A stretch of DNA of 64,000 bases from an uncultured Clostridia bacterium (GCA_905235625.1 CAJOLX010000016.1:1-64000); one strand, 5' to 3'; positions 35,177 through 47,535 are shown, counted from the first letter of the stretch. Numbers and translations are program-made. The notes: generated from the letters alone by a model not told the origin.

Positions 35177-36207
35177 AGGTTCATATCCCAGCAGGGAACG
35201 TGCGGATGCCGCCTGATTTCAAGCTTATAATCGGGATTAAGTTTTTTAACGAGCAGAGGTATTTCAAAAATATCTCTGCTTTTGTGATACAGGGCGATAT
35301 TAAGCTTCGGCTTTTTCTCCGACAGAGTTTTTGCGGCGCCCGTAAGCATCGGGATTTCTTCGCCCTCAACGTCCGCTTTCAGGTAGGTTACTTCTTCGTC
35401 TTTAAGCAAATCGTCGAGCGAAACGCATTCCGCCTCGGAGCCCGAGCCGCCTACCGACGCTCCCCTTCCCCTGCCGCCGAACGAAACGATTTTGCCTCGG
35501 TCTGACGAAACGGCGGCGTTATAAGCAACGAAATTTTCGAGCGAAGCGCACGAGGCGCAAAGCTTCAAGTAGCTTTTGGGATTGGGCTCTACGGCGATTA
35601 TTCGGGAATATTTGCCGTTAACGGCGTTTAAAAATTCTCTCACCGTGTCGCCGTTGTAAGCGCCTATATCGGCGTAAACTTCGTTTTCCGAAAGGTTAAG
35701 CACCGAGAATTTTTCGCTCGCGGGAGAAGTTGCGGCAAACAAAACGTTCAAATCTCCCGTCAAAAGAAAATTAACGCACATTTCGTAAACTCTCGCCGAC
35801 TCCCCCGAAAAAAGAGAATAAGCTTCGTTAAGGCTGTCATAATTTTTGAACGCGAAATCCATATTGAAAATCTCGTCGCCGCAAACGGGAACGGAAGGCG
35901 CGACGAGCCTGTATCTTTTGCCGAGATCAGTTATATGCTCAATGACCTCGGGCCTGCCCGAGCCGAAAGCGAGGCAGAGAATAAAATCCCCGCTGAACTC
36001 GCCGAGTTTTTTCACTTCAAAGCCTCTGAAAATCTGCCCTCTCACGAAATCATCGCTCGCGGTAACTCCCGCAACGGGTATGCCGAGGCGGTAAAGCTCG
36101 TCAAGAATTCTGTCCGCTCCGTTGCCCATTCCGTAAAGTACAACGGGCAGGCCGCTTCGCTTTATCGTTTGCCACGAGGTTGTTTCGGGCAATCTGAGGC
36201 TCGCCAT
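35164..36207 (-). CDS. FkbM-family methyltransferase
   Basis: A 347-residue protein. The C-terminal half is an SAM-dependent FkbM methyltransferase: motif I YADIGAYNGDTVREF, AVEPNPKSY (acidic motif II), and LKADVEGEE. The N-terminal 110 residues hold a nucleotide-binding-like segment VVLYGMGNGADRI of the kind found in some sugar-modifying enzymes. The usual role is methylation of glycans or natural products; the substrate is unknown. Start ATG at 36207 follows GGGGAG. Confidence 0.85.
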   Translation of the reverse strand: MASLRLPETTSWQTIKRSGLPVVLYGMGNGADRILDELYRLGIPVAGVTASDDFVRGQIFRGFEVKKLGEFSGDFILCLAFGSGRPEVIEHITDLGKRYRLVAPSVPVCGDEIFNMDFAFKNYDSLNEAYSLFSGESARVYEMCVNFLLTGDLNVLFAATSPASEKFSVLNLSENEVYADIGAYNGDTVREFLNAVNGKYSRIIAVEPNPKSYLKLCASCASLENFVAYNAAVSSDRGKIVSFGGRGRGASVGGSGSEAECVSLDDLLKDEEVTYLKADVEGEEIPMLTGAAKTLSEKKPKLNIALYHKSRDIFEIPLLVKKLNPDYKLEIRRHPHVPCWDMNLYAL

Positions 36208-36282
36208 AATCTCACTCTCCCCGCTCATACTACCACATTTGCATCGGGGTTTTCAAGATTCTTTAAAAATAACGCGTAACTG

Positions 36283-36311
36283 TTGAATTTTTATCATAAA
36301 AGTGTTATCAT
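36283..36311 (+). promoter_or_regulatory. Promoter of the SGNH-EIIC-ceramidase-ftsW-barstar operon
   Basis: TTGAAT (36283-36288), 17-nt spacer and TATCAT (36306-36311). The leader holds a GC-rich hairpin (36325-36343) followed by ATTTTT, which could pause or attenuate transcription. Confidence 0.65.
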
Positions 36312-36369
36312 TTTACGGAATGCAGGCGCCGCGCTGCGACGCCGCAATTTTTAAATCGGTGGTGCTTTT

Positions 36370-36984
36370 ATGAAATTTCTTTTTCAGGGCGATTCAATAA
36401 CGGACGCCGACAGAGACAGAAGCGATCCGCACAATCTCGGAAACGGCTATCCCAAATACGCCGCGGAATACTTGAAGGAAGAATATCCCGACGAGGATTT
36501 TGAATTCATCAATCTCGGCATCAGCGGAGATCAGACCGAAGACCTTGTCGAGAGGCTTGAAAGCGACTTTGTCGCGATAGATCCGGACGTTGTGTCAATA
36601 CTCATCGGCGTAAACGACACGTGGCACTGCGCCGACAGCCGCAATTATCTGCCTCATTCCGTGTTTGAGCAAAACTACCGCAAGGTGCTTGACGCTCTTA
36701 AAAGCAAAACTCACGCCAAAATCATCATCATAGAGCAATATCTTCTCCCCGCCGATGACAAGGATTTCATGAGAGAAGATTTAAACCCCAAAATAGACAT
36801 AACGAGAAAGCTTGCAAGAGAATACGCCGACGTGTTCGTGCCTCTTGACGGCATGCTTGCAAAGGCGTGCCTTGAGCATCCGTCGCTCCACTGGTCCGCC
36901 GACGGCGTTCATCCGAACGAAAACGGCTCAAAGTTTATAGGCAGAGCTCTTGCCGACGCTTTCGGTGAATTAAAAGGAGAATAA
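36370..36984 (+). CDS. SGNH/GDSL-family hydrolase
   Basis: A 204-residue cytoplasmic esterase-like hydrolase with all four blocks: GDSITDAD (Ser nucleophile near residue 8), LGISGDQTEDL (Gly), IGVNDTW (Asn) and DGVHPN (Asp, His). Probably a carbohydrate or acyl esterase. It is the first gene of a five-gene run; the EIIC-like gene starts 3 nt after its stop. Confidence 0.88.
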   Translation: MKFLFQGDSITDADRDRSDPHNLGNGYPKYAAEYLKEEYPDEDFEFINLGISGDQTEDLVERLESDFVAIDPDVVSILIGVNDTWHCADSRNYLPHSVFEQNYRKVLDALKSKTHAKIIIIEQYLLPADDKDFMREDLNPKIDITRKLAREYADVFVPLDGMLAKACLEHPSLHWSADGVHPNENGSKFIGRALADAFGELKGE

Positions 36985-36987
36985 GCC

Positions 36988-38061
36988 TTGGATAAAGTTA
37001 AGAAAGCTCTGAAATACGTTTTTATTGACGGACTTTCGGGCATGGCTATGGGCCTTTTCGGCACGCTGATAATAGGCACGATACTTGAGCAGATAGCTTC
37101 GTTCATACCGGGCGTTGTCGGCTCTTATCTCACCTATGCCGCCCTCGTGGCAAAATCGCTCACGGGCGCGGGCATCGGCGCGGGCATGGCTCACAAATAC
37201 AAAAGCTCGCCTCTCGTGACCGCCTCGGCTTGCGTTGCCGGCATGGTCGGCGCTTTCTCGGCAAAGCTCATCGCGGGCAGCGTGGCAATTGACGCCGGCA
37301 TGCTCTATTCAGGGCCCGGCGACCCGCTCGGCGCTTTCATAGCGGCATTTTTCGCCATTCAGATCGGCAGGCTCATAAGCGGCAAAACAAAGCTTGACAT
37401 TTTGCTCACCCCCGCTCTTTCGATAATCGCGGGCTCCGCCGCGGGGCTTTTGATAGGCCCTCCCGCGGGCGTCATATCCGCAAAGCTCGGCGAGCTCATT
37501 CAGTGGGGCACCGACAAGCAGCCCGTTCTCATGGGCATAATCGTGAGCGTGGTTATGGGCATATGCCTCACTTTGCCGATAAGCAGCGCGGCTCTCGGCA
37601 TAATTCTCGGGCTTTCGGGCCTTGCGGGCGGCGCGGCTGTGGTAGGCTGCTGCTGCAATATGATAGGCTTTGCCGTGATAAGCTACCGTGAAAACAAGCT
37701 CGGCGGTTTTTTTGCTCAGGGAATAGGCACCTCAATGCTTCAGATGCCCAATATCCTGCTTCATCCGCAGATATGGATTCCGCCCATAGTCGCAAGCGCG
37801 ATTCTCGGCCCCGTTTCAACAAAGGTGCTCGGAATGACCTGCTACGCCGCAGGCGCCGGAATGGGCACGAGCGGCCTCGTGGGTCAATTTATGACCTTCG
37901 CTTCAATGGCGGATGCCGGAGTTGACACGAAAGTCATAATCATCGAAATAGTCGTTATGCATTTTATTGCGCCGGCTCTCATAAGCCTCGGCATATCGGA
38001 GCTCATGCGCAAGAAAAATATAATACACTTTGGGGACATGAAACTTGACGACATAAGCTGA
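36988..38061 (+). CDS. PTS EIIC-like membrane protein (PTS_EIIC_2 / PfoR-like)
   Basis: A 357-residue polytopic membrane protein with about ten hydrophobic segments and many Gly residues (GAGIGAGMAHKYKSSP, SAAGLLIGPPAGV, AAGAGMGTSGLVGQF). It resembles the EIIC-type family that includes the Clostridium PfoR regulator, and lacks EIIA or EIIB domains; none are nearby. It could be a sugar permease or a membrane sensor. The start is TTG (36988) with AAAGGAG upstream. Confidence 0.8.
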   Translation: MDKVKKALKYVFIDGLSGMAMGLFGTLIIGTILEQIASFIPGVVGSYLTYAALVAKSLTGAGIGAGMAHKYKSSPLVTASACVAGMVGAFSAKLIAGSVAIDAGMLYSGPGDPLGAFIAAFFAIQIGRLISGKTKLDILLTPALSIIAGSAAGLLIGPPAGVISAKLGELIQWGTDKQPVLMGIIVSVVMGICLTLPISSAALGIILGLSGLAGGAAVVGCCCNMIGFAVISYRENKLGGFFAQGIGTSMLQMPNILLHPQIWIPPIVASAILGPVSTKVLGMTCYAAGAGMGTSGLVGQFMTFASMADAGVDTKVIIIEIVVMHFIAPALISLGISELMRKKNIIHFGDMKLDDIS

Positions 38062-38074
38062 AAGGAGCAAAACC

Positions 38075-39679
38075 ATGAAGAAAAAAGTAACGGCGATAAT
38101 TCTTACTGTCGCGATCATTATCTCCGCTTTCAGTGTCAGCGCTTACGCTAACACCGACGTTACGGACCCCACTCAGCAAAAGCTTTATTCCTTTGCGGAT
38201 AAGCTCGTAAACAGCCTCATCGGCGGCATTGCTTCTCTCATAGTCACGCCGAACTGGCAGCTTAAGAAAGACTACGTTACCGAGAATTTCTATCCCGGCC
38301 TTACGCCCGAGGAATTTGAAGACGAGGCAGCGGAAGGCGCCCGCTGGAGCGTCGGCTACGCAAACGCTTCCATTCTCACCGGCAAAGAAGTGGGCGGCGG
38401 AGACTATTACGTGGGCGGCAGCCTTACCGTTACCAAAAAGCTCGCTACCGAGCAGTATGACGACCAGAAGGTAAGAACCGTTGCGATTTCCGACGGCAGA
38501 GGCATAAGCATTTTTGCTTCCATTGACTGCTTCGGCATGGCAAATACCGACGTCAGAAACATCAGAGAAATATTTGCAAAATACGCCGAAGAGCAGGGAC
38601 TTAACATCACGAGCATTAACATTGCCGCTCTTCATCAGCATTCCTGCGTTGACACCTTCGGCCTTAACGGCAACCTCGTTGAGGCGCTCTTCACCTCTTC
38701 CTTCAAAAACCTTTTCCGCATTAAGACCAAGAGCGGTCAGAACCCGGAATATATGGAAAACCTCTACAACGTGACCGTTGACTCCATGAAGAGAGCGGTT
38801 GACGATATGAAGGAAGGCAAGCTCTATTACGGCACTGTCGATATTTCCGACTACATCAGAGACAAGCGTCTTCCGACGGTGTTTGACGGCAACATGAACC
38901 GCTTCAGATTCGTGCCCGACGACGAAGAAGCCGCCGAAACCTGGATTTGCAACTGCGGCCTTCACTGCGTGGGCAACGGCGCCGCCAACACCGAGCTTAC
39001 GGGCGACTATCCCTACTACATGGAAAAGCACGTTAACGAAGAACACGGCGCAAACTTCTTCTATATCCAGGGCGCCGAGCTCGCTATTTCCGACCAGAAG
39101 GAACTTATTGAAGCCGACCCCGAAGACGTTGAGAAATACGGCGGAAGATACGCCGACTTGATCAAATACGGCGAAGTGCTTGCCGAAAAGCTTGACGAAA
39201 TAGACAACGAAGTTGAGGTTGAGCCCATTTTCAACATCGCGTTCACCGAAACGTGGGTCAAGGTTGAAAACAACATCCTCGTGCTTGCCGCAAAAGGCGG
39301 CCTGCTGCTCAACAACGTTGCGAGAACGGGCCTCGGAAAATATGAAATAGTTACCGAGGTCGGCTACGCCGAAATAGGCAAGGATATAGCCATAGCGATA
39401 ATTCCCGGCGAGCTTGCCCCCGAAATAGCTTTCGGCGGCGCGGAAACTGCCGAAACCTCGTGGTACGGCGAAGACTGGGAGCATGAATCATTCCAAGAGC
39501 TCTCGGGCGACAAGAAGCTTATAGTATTCGGCATCACCAACGACCAGATAGGTTATCTCGTAACCGCCAACAACTGGCACACTATCTTCACCGAAAACGA
39601 AGAGGCTGTGTCCGCAGGCAGATACGCGGGCGAATCCATAACCGTCGCTTACACCGAGCTTTTCAAAAAGTATAACTGA
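38075..39679 (+). CDS. Secreted neutral ceramidase-like protein
   Basis: A 534-residue exported protein with a 25-residue signal peptide (cleavage after SAYA). Segments recall the N-terminal domain of neutral/alkaline ceramidases: WSVGYANASI, IDCFGM, IAALHQHSC (metal His pair), GLHCVGNG, GDYPYYMEKHV, FFYIQGAE, and FGITNDQIGYLV. Most known ceramidases are larger, so this may be a related amidase acting on other lipids or glycans. It lies between EIIC-like and FtsW/RodA genes in one operon. Confidence 0.72.
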   Translation: MKKKVTAIILTVAIIISAFSVSAYANTDVTDPTQQKLYSFADKLVNSLIGGIASLIVTPNWQLKKDYVTENFYPGLTPEEFEDEAAEGARWSVGYANASILTGKEVGGGDYYVGGSLTVTKKLATEQYDDQKVRTVAISDGRGISIFASIDCFGMANTDVRNIREIFAKYAEEQGLNITSINIAALHQHSCVDTFGLNGNLVEALFTSSFKNLFRIKTKSGQNPEYMENLYNVTVDSMKRAVDDMKEGKLYYGTVDISDYIRDKRLPTVFDGNMNRFRFVPDDEEAAETWICNCGLHCVGNGAANTELTGDYPYYMEKHVNEEHGANFFYIQGAELAISDQKELIEADPEDVEKYGGRYADLIKYGEVLAEKLDEIDNEVEVEPIFNIAFTETWVKVENNILVLAAKGGLLLNNVARTGLGKYEIVTEVGYAEIGKDIAIAIIPGELAPEIAFGGAETAETSWYGEDWEHESFQELSGDKKLIVFGITNDQIGYLVTANNWHTIFTENEEAVSAGRYAGESITVAYTELFKKYN

Positions 39680-39713
39680 TAAATCAAATTTTTCGTAAAG
39701 GTAAACTTCCGAA

Positions 39714-40913
39714 ATGATAAACAAGCTGAAAACGGCAATCAGAGGCACGGATTTCATACTGTACGTTACGTGCATACTGACCTCTGCGTTCGGGTGCCTG
39801 ATGGTAAGCTCCGCCACAAGGAACGACGCCATAAAAAACGGGCTCCTGCTTGACAGAGAGTGCCTCGTGATGATAGCTGCCGCAGGCATCGGAATAGCGC
39901 TCTGCCTGCTGATATCCTTCTTTGATTACAACTCAATAGTCAGAATGTGGATATTCGTTGCGGGAGTGTGCCTTGCCCTGCTCGGCGCGCTGTTTATCTG
40001 GGGCGAAGCCCCGGCGGACAGGCCCGAAGCGAAATGCTGGCTGCCGATAATCGAAACCGGCTCTCTGACAGTTTATTTTCAGCCGTCGGAGCTTGCAAAA
40101 GCGGGATTTCTGGTGACCTTCGCGGCTCACCTCAATCACGTGAGGCAGGATATAAATTCGCTCAAAAACATTCTGCTCTTAACGCTCCACGCGTTCGTGC
40201 CGATAGGCATCATAATCCTTACCGACGACCTCGGCTCAGCCATAGTTTTTGCCTTTATGTTTATCGGCATGATGTTTATGGCAGGCCTTCAGCTCAGATA
40301 CTTCGCTGTTGCCGTCGGCGCGGTCATAGCCGCCGCTCCCCTGCTCTGGACGAAGTTTCTTTCTTCCTTTCACAGGCAGAGAATACTTGCGATTTACTAT
40401 CCCTCGGCGCTCAGCGAGAGCGTTTACGAGGCGAGAATTTATCAGCAGCAGAGAGCGGTCAACGCCATTGGCTCGGGCGGATTTTTCGGCGACGGGCTTT
40501 TCAAGGGAACCTACACTCAGTCCCCCTCCGGAATACCCGTTAACGAAAGCGACATGGTCTTTTCCGTCGTCGGCGAGGAGCTCGGCTTCATAGGCGCCTT
40601 TCTTCTGCTCGCCGTGCTCACCTTTATTTGCTTGAGAATTATGTTAACGGGCAAAAAATCGGCAACCTTTTCGGGCTCGATAATCTGCTACGGCGCTGCG
40701 TTTATGATAGCCTCGCAGGTCGTCATGAACGTGGGCATGTGCCTTAAGCTGCTGCCCTGCATCGGCATCACTCTGCCCTTCATAAGCGCGGGCGGCTCGT
40801 CAAACCTTTGCATCTATCTAGCGATAGGTCTTGTCATGAGCGTGAGCAGATTCAGCAAAAACGCTTCTCCCGCCGGCATAGGCTACGGAAGCATCGCCAC
40901 TCCTTTTGACTGA
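39714..40913 (+). CDS. FtsW/RodA/SpoVE-family glycosyltransferase
   Basis: A 399-residue membrane protein of the SEDS family that polymerises lipid II into glycan strands. Family segments are present: FQPSELAKAGF, DLGSAIVF with the catalytic Asp in TDDLGS, FHRQRILA, GSGGFFGDGLFKGT, ESDMVFSVVGEELGF and GITLPFISAGGSS. No class b PBP partner is adjacent, so whether it serves elongation, division or sporulation is unclear. Confidence 0.88.
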   Translation: MINKLKTAIRGTDFILYVTCILTSAFGCLMVSSATRNDAIKNGLLLDRECLVMIAAAGIGIALCLLISFFDYNSIVRMWIFVAGVCLALLGALFIWGEAPADRPEAKCWLPIIETGSLTVYFQPSELAKAGFLVTFAAHLNHVRQDINSLKNILLLTLHAFVPIGIIILTDDLGSAIVFAFMFIGMMFMAGLQLRYFAVAVGAVIAAAPLLWTKFLSSFHRQRILAIYYPSALSESVYEARIYQQQRAVNAIGSGGFFGDGLFKGTYTQSPSGIPVNESDMVFSVVGEELGFIGAFLLLAVLTFICLRIMLTGKKSATFSGSIICYGAAFMIASQVVMNVGMCLKLLPCIGITLPFISAGGSSNLCIYLAIGLVMSVSRFSKNASPAGIGYGSIATPFD

Positions 40914-40924
40914 CAGGAGGCAGA

Positions 40925-41194
40925 ATGAAAAAGATAACGTTAGACGGCAGAAAGGCCGACAGCAGAAAAGACTTTCATCTTTACGTTAAAAAGAAGCTTT
41001 CTCTGCCCGAATATTACGGCTGCAACCTCGACGCTCTTGCCGATTGCCTCGGAGATATAAGCGAAGAAACTCAAATAACTCTGACGCATTTTGACGAATT
41101 TCAGGCAAAACTCGGAGCTTATCACAAAGGCTTCATAAGAGTGTTTGAGGATATGGCAAAAGAAAACCCCAACATAAAATTCAAGTGTAAATAA
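40925..41194 (+). CDS. Barstar-family protein
   Basis: An 89-residue barstar-like protein: MKKITLDGRKADSRKDFH, then LSLPEYYGCNLDALADCL with the conserved Tyr-Tyr-Gly-x-Asn-LDAL, which in barstar meets the ribonuclease barnase. No barnase-like RNase is in the window. It may be an immunity protein without its cognate toxin or a housekeeping RNase inhibitor. It ends within a 17-bp tandem repeat and is the last gene before a terminator. Confidence 0.9.
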   Translation: MKKITLDGRKADSRKDFHLYVKKKLSLPEYYGCNLDALADCLGDISEETQITLTHFDEFQAKLGAYHKGFIRVFEDMAKENPNIKFKCK

Positions 41195-41215
41195 AATTCA
41201 AGTGTAAATAAAATT
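41174..41215 (+). repeat. 17-bp tandem repeat across the barstar stop codon
   Basis: The unit ATAAAATTCAAGTGTAA occurs at 41174-41190 and 41191-41207, with a partial third copy to 41215. The first copy holds the last five codons; the second duplicates them after the stop. Confidence 0.85.
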
Positions 41216-41217
41216 GA

Positions 41218-41248
41218 GGCTGCCCTCCTGCGAGGGCAGCCCCTTTTT
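41218..41248 (+). terminator. Terminator of the five-gene operon
   Basis: A 10-bp perfect stem (41218-41227 with 41232-41241) with loop CTGC, followed by CCTTTTT. Confidence 0.9.
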
Positions 41249-41260
41249 ACGTTATTTTAT

Positions 41261-42877
41261 TTACTTCTTCGTGTTAAACAAACCTCTTATAACCGCATTG
41301 CTTGTTGACCTCATAACGGAGGAGAGGGCATTGGTGGCAGCCCTTTTGCCTATGGTCGAAGCCGATGAGGTTTTGCCGCCGACAACGGTATTCACCATAT
41401 TGGTGCTGAGCGACCTTGCGACGGACGAAGCGGCGCTGTTTGCCGCTTTCTGAGCCGTCTTTGAAAAATCGTAGCCGGAAGAGCCTTTTTTGTAGTTGGT
41501 TTTCGCCTTCTGCTTTTCTTTCTCTTTTTCAGCCTGCTGCGCGGCTTTTTCCTCTTCGAGCGCCTGAGCCTCGGCTTCCTGCTGCTCCTTGAGCACGCGC
41601 TCCGCTTCGCATATTATCTCATATGCGGATTCGGCGTCCACGGTTTCTCTGTATTTAAGCTCAAATTCGTCGGATCTTATGAGCCTGTTTATGCTTTCGC
41701 TGTCCGCAGCGCCCATAAGGCTCTGAGGGGGAAGAATTCTCACCTTTTCAACTACCGAAGGCACGCCCTTTTCGTCAAGGAAGCTGACGAGAGCTTCGCC
41801 GGTGCCGAGAGCCATGAGCTCCGTTTCGGTGTCAAACTCCGGATTGGTTCTGAACGCTTTTGCCGTAGCCTTGAGCGCCTTTTGCTCCGCGGGAGTATAA
41901 GCTCTCAAGCCGTGCTGAATTCTGTTTGAAAGCTGTGCGAGCACTTCATCCGGAATATCGGAGGGCGACTGAGTGACGAAATATACGCCGACTCCCTTTG
42001 AGCGGATGAGTTTAACGAGCTGAGTGATTTTTGCAAGCAGCGACTTTGACGTGCCGTTAAAGAGCATGTGCGCCTCGTCAAAGAAGAATATCATTCTCGG
42101 CTTTTCGAGGTCGCCCACCTCGGGCAACTTCTCAAAAAGCTCGTTTAGCATCCAGAGCAGGAAGGTCGAATAAACGGTGGGGCTGTTTGAGAGCTTTTCG
42201 CTCGAAAGAATGTTTATGTAGCCCCTGCCGTCGATGTCGGTGCGCATCCAGTCTCTTATGTCGAGCATCGGCTCGCCGAAAAGCTCTTCGCCTCCCTCGT
42301 CTTCAAAAGCGAGCAGAGCGCGCTGAATTGCGCCTACGCTGGCGGTCGATACGTTGCCGTACAGGGTGGAGAATTCCGCCCTGTTTTCGCCCACAAACTG
42401 CAGCATTTTGCGCAGGTCTTTGAGGTCGAGAATGGGCAGCTCGTGCTCGTCCGCCACTTTAAACACAACGTTGAGCACGCCCGTCTGAACGTCGGAAAGG
42501 TCAAGCAGCTTTCCGAGCAGAGTGGGGCCCATATCCGAAACGGTCACTCTCACGGGGTGGCCTTTTTCGCCGAAAACGTCCCAAAATCTCGTGGGGTATG
42601 ATTTGTATTCAAAGCCTTCTATACCGAATCGGGCGATGCGCTTTTGCATATCCTCGGTGTCGTTGCCGGGCTTGCACATGCCCGAAAGGTCGCCCTTTAT
42701 ATCGCTGAAAAATACGGGAACGCCCATGTCGGAGAAAGATTCCGCAATAACCTTCATCGTGATGGTTTTGCCCGTGCCGGTAGCGCCCGCTATAATGCCG
42801 TGGCGGTTTGCCATTTGCGGCAGAATATAACAATTTTTATCGGACTGAGCAACCCATATTTTTTTGTCTGAATACAT
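41261..42877 (-). CDS. HerA-like helicase/ATPase (DUF853, YjgR-like)
   Basis: A 538-residue FtsK/HerA-superfamily ATPase with Walker A GATGTGKT near residue 31-38 and Walker B MIFFFDEAHM near 260-270, followed by a Gln sensor in FVTQSP. The final 120 residues are a Glu/Ala/Lys-rich coiled coil and a basic tail, resembling YjgR-type proteins. Its biological role is not established. It has its own TTTACA/TAAAAT promoter. Confidence 0.85.
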   Translation of the reverse strand: MYSDKKIWVAQSDKNCYILPQMANRHGIIAGATGTGKTITMKVIAESFSDMGVPVFFSDIKGDLSGMCKPGNDTEDMQKRIARFGIEGFEYKSYPTRFWDVFGEKGHPVRVTVSDMGPTLLGKLLDLSDVQTGVLNVVFKVADEHELPILDLKDLRKMLQFVGENRAEFSTLYGNVSTASVGAIQRALLAFEDEGGEELFGEPMLDIRDWMRTDIDGRGYINILSSEKLSNSPTVYSTFLLWMLNELFEKLPEVGDLEKPRMIFFFDEAHMLFNGTSKSLLAKITQLVKLIRSKGVGVYFVTQSPSDIPDEVLAQLSNRIQHGLRAYTPAEQKALKATAKAFRTNPEFDTETELMALGTGEALVSFLDEKGVPSVVEKVRILPPQSLMGAADSESINRLIRSDEFELKYRETVDAESAYEIICEAERVLKEQQEAEAQALEEEKAAQQAEKEKEKQKAKTNYKKGSSGYDFSKTAQKAANSAASSVARSLSTNMVNTVVGGKTSSASTIGKRAATNALSSVMRSTSNAVIRGLFNTKK

Positions 42878-42907
42878 TCGTTCGTCCTCCTGCAGTTTTA
42901 TATATTG

Positions 42908-42936
42908 ATTTTAACACATTTCGTTATTTATGTAAA
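42908..42936 (-). promoter_or_regulatory. Promoter of the HerA-like gene
   Basis: TTTACA (42931-42936), 17-nt spacer and TAAAAT (42908-42913) on the minus strand. Confidence 0.75.
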
Positions 42937-42940
42937 GCGG

Positions 42941-43822
42941 TCAGCCCTTGTCGTCTATCGTGCCGGCAAAGCCGTTGCCGAGCACCTCGTTTGCCTCGCT
43001 CACTATTATGAAAGTTTCGCTGTCGATTGATTTTACCGTTTTGATTATTGCGCTTATTTCATTTTTTCTCGCAACGCAGATAAGCATATTTTTGTCTTCT
43101 CCGCTGTAAGCGCCCACGGCAGGCACAATAGTAACGCCTCTTCTTGAAGAAGAAATCATGGCGTTTGAAACCTCCTGCGCCTTTGAGGTGAAAATCATGA
43201 GCATTTTGCCGTTGCCCATGCCGTAAAGCAGAGCGTCCATAACCGTTGTGCTCACATAAGCCACGATTATCGCGTAAAGACCGCTGCTCACGCTCTTGAA
43301 AACCATCATATTCGCTATGACTATCGCAGCGTCCGCTATGAGCACGACTCTGCCGACGGATATGTGAGGCCAATGCTTATGCACGAGCCTGCCGATTATA
43401 TCGGTGCCGCCCGAGGTTGCGCCTGTTGTCATTATTATTCCGAGTCCGCTGCCCTGAAGAAGGCCGCAAAGGAGCGAGGCTATGATTTTATCCTCGGTGT
43501 AAGTGGGCAGCACGTTGTTAAACAGCCACGACGTTCCGTCAAGCGCAAGGGCGAGAATACCCGTCACCACTATGGTGCGTATGAACGCTTTTTTGCCGAT
43601 GTGCCGCCACATCAGCAGCAGAAGAGGCAGGTTCAGCGCGAAAGTAACCGCGCCTATCTGCCAGCCGAAAAGATTGTGAAAAATTACGCCCGCGCCGGTC
43701 ATTCCGCTTTGCGCTATTGAATTGGGCAAAGCGAAGCCGTTTGCCGCCGTTGCGTAAAGAATGCACCCCAGAACCCAGATAAACCCCGTTTTGATTACAT
43801 CAAAAGCCTTTTTATCTGTCAT
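42941..43822 (-). CDS. YitT-family membrane protein
   Basis: A 293-residue membrane protein with about six hydrophobic segments (NGFALPNSIAQSGMTGAGVI, GATSGGTDIIGRL) and a C-terminal soluble DUF2179-type domain (LIFTSKAQEVSNAMI-like segment, VPAVGAYSGEDKNMLICVARKNE). This is the YitT/DUF161 layout. Function unknown; transport is suspected. Its start overlaps the mrnC stop by 11 nt. Confidence 0.88.
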   Translation of the reverse strand: MTDKKAFDVIKTGFIWVLGCILYATAANGFALPNSIAQSGMTGAGVIFHNLFGWQIGAVTFALNLPLLLLMWRHIGKKAFIRTIVVTGILALALDGTSWLFNNVLPTYTEDKIIASLLCGLLQGSGLGIIMTTGATSGGTDIIGRLVHKHWPHISVGRVVLIADAAIVIANMMVFKSVSSGLYAIIVAYVSTTVMDALLYGMGNGKMLMIFTSKAQEVSNAMISSSRRGVTIVPAVGAYSGEDKNMLICVARKNEISAIIKTVKSIDSETFIIVSEANEVLGNGFAGTIDDKG

Positions 43823-44204
43823 TTTCTGCCTCCGTAATTATTTCGAAAAGACTGTTCACTCTCTCTGTTTCGCCCTTGAGCCACAGCCACCCGAGCAGGC
43901 ACTCAAAGCCCGTGGCGTAATGATAATCGCCGACGCTTTGATTTTTCGGATGACCTGCGGGATTGGCGTTTCTGCCGCGTTTGAAGATTTCCGCTTCCTC
44001 CTGCGTAAGACTCGGCAAAAGAGCTTTTATTGCCTCGGCCTGCGCGCCGGCGCAAACCTGCTTAACGGCGAGCGAGTGAAGCTCTTTAACGGGCCTTTGA
44101 GCTTCCTTCACGAGCCTGCTTCTCACAAGCATGTCGTAAACGGAATCCCCTACAAAGGCGAGAGAGAGAGGGCTCAGCCTGTCTGTTTCATCTGTTTTAG
44201 CCAT
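43812..44204 (-). CDS. mrnC: Mini-ribonuclease III
   Basis: A 130-residue catalytic-only RNase III-type enzyme that matures 23S rRNA in Firmicutes. LAFVGDSVYDMLVRSRL holds the conserved Asp region, NQSVGDYHYATGFECLLGWLWL the second acidic site. There is no dsRNA-binding domain, as expected. It follows obg by 9 nt. Confidence 0.93.
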   Translation of the reverse strand: MAKTDETDRLSPLSLAFVGDSVYDMLVRSRLVKEAQRPVKELHSLAVKQVCAGAQAEAIKALLPSLTQEEAEIFKRGRNANPAGHPKNQSVGDYHYATGFECLLGWLWLKGETERVNSLFEIITEAENDR

Positions 44205-44213
44205 AGGAACACC

Positions 44214-47335
<3,122 letters not shown>

Positions 47336-47373
47336 GGTATCACCACCCTTCTTTTGCGAAATAATCCATTGTA

Positions 47374-47402
47374 ATATTAGCATTGAATTTTTGACTTGTC
47401 AA
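47374..47402 (-). promoter_or_regulatory. Promoter of uvrC
   Basis: TTGACA (47397-47402), 17-nt spacer and TAATAT (47374-47379) on the minus strand. No LexA/DinR-type box was recognised around it. Confidence 0.75.
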
Positions 47403-47535
47403 ATAAACTTATTTGTCCTGTATTATAATGTAAAGGTTTCTCTGAAAATTGGGACATTTTATTTATTTTGTCTAATGAAATTAACTCTGCCGGGTGATAA
47501 AATATATTTTACTATTTTAAACGGAGGAAACGATT

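Noticed and set aside
38003-39484. A 493-codon open frame on the minus strand
   Set aside because: It lies antisense to the ceramidase-like gene, which has a signal peptide, ribosome site and family motifs; the antisense product is Val/Phe-rich with no motif.
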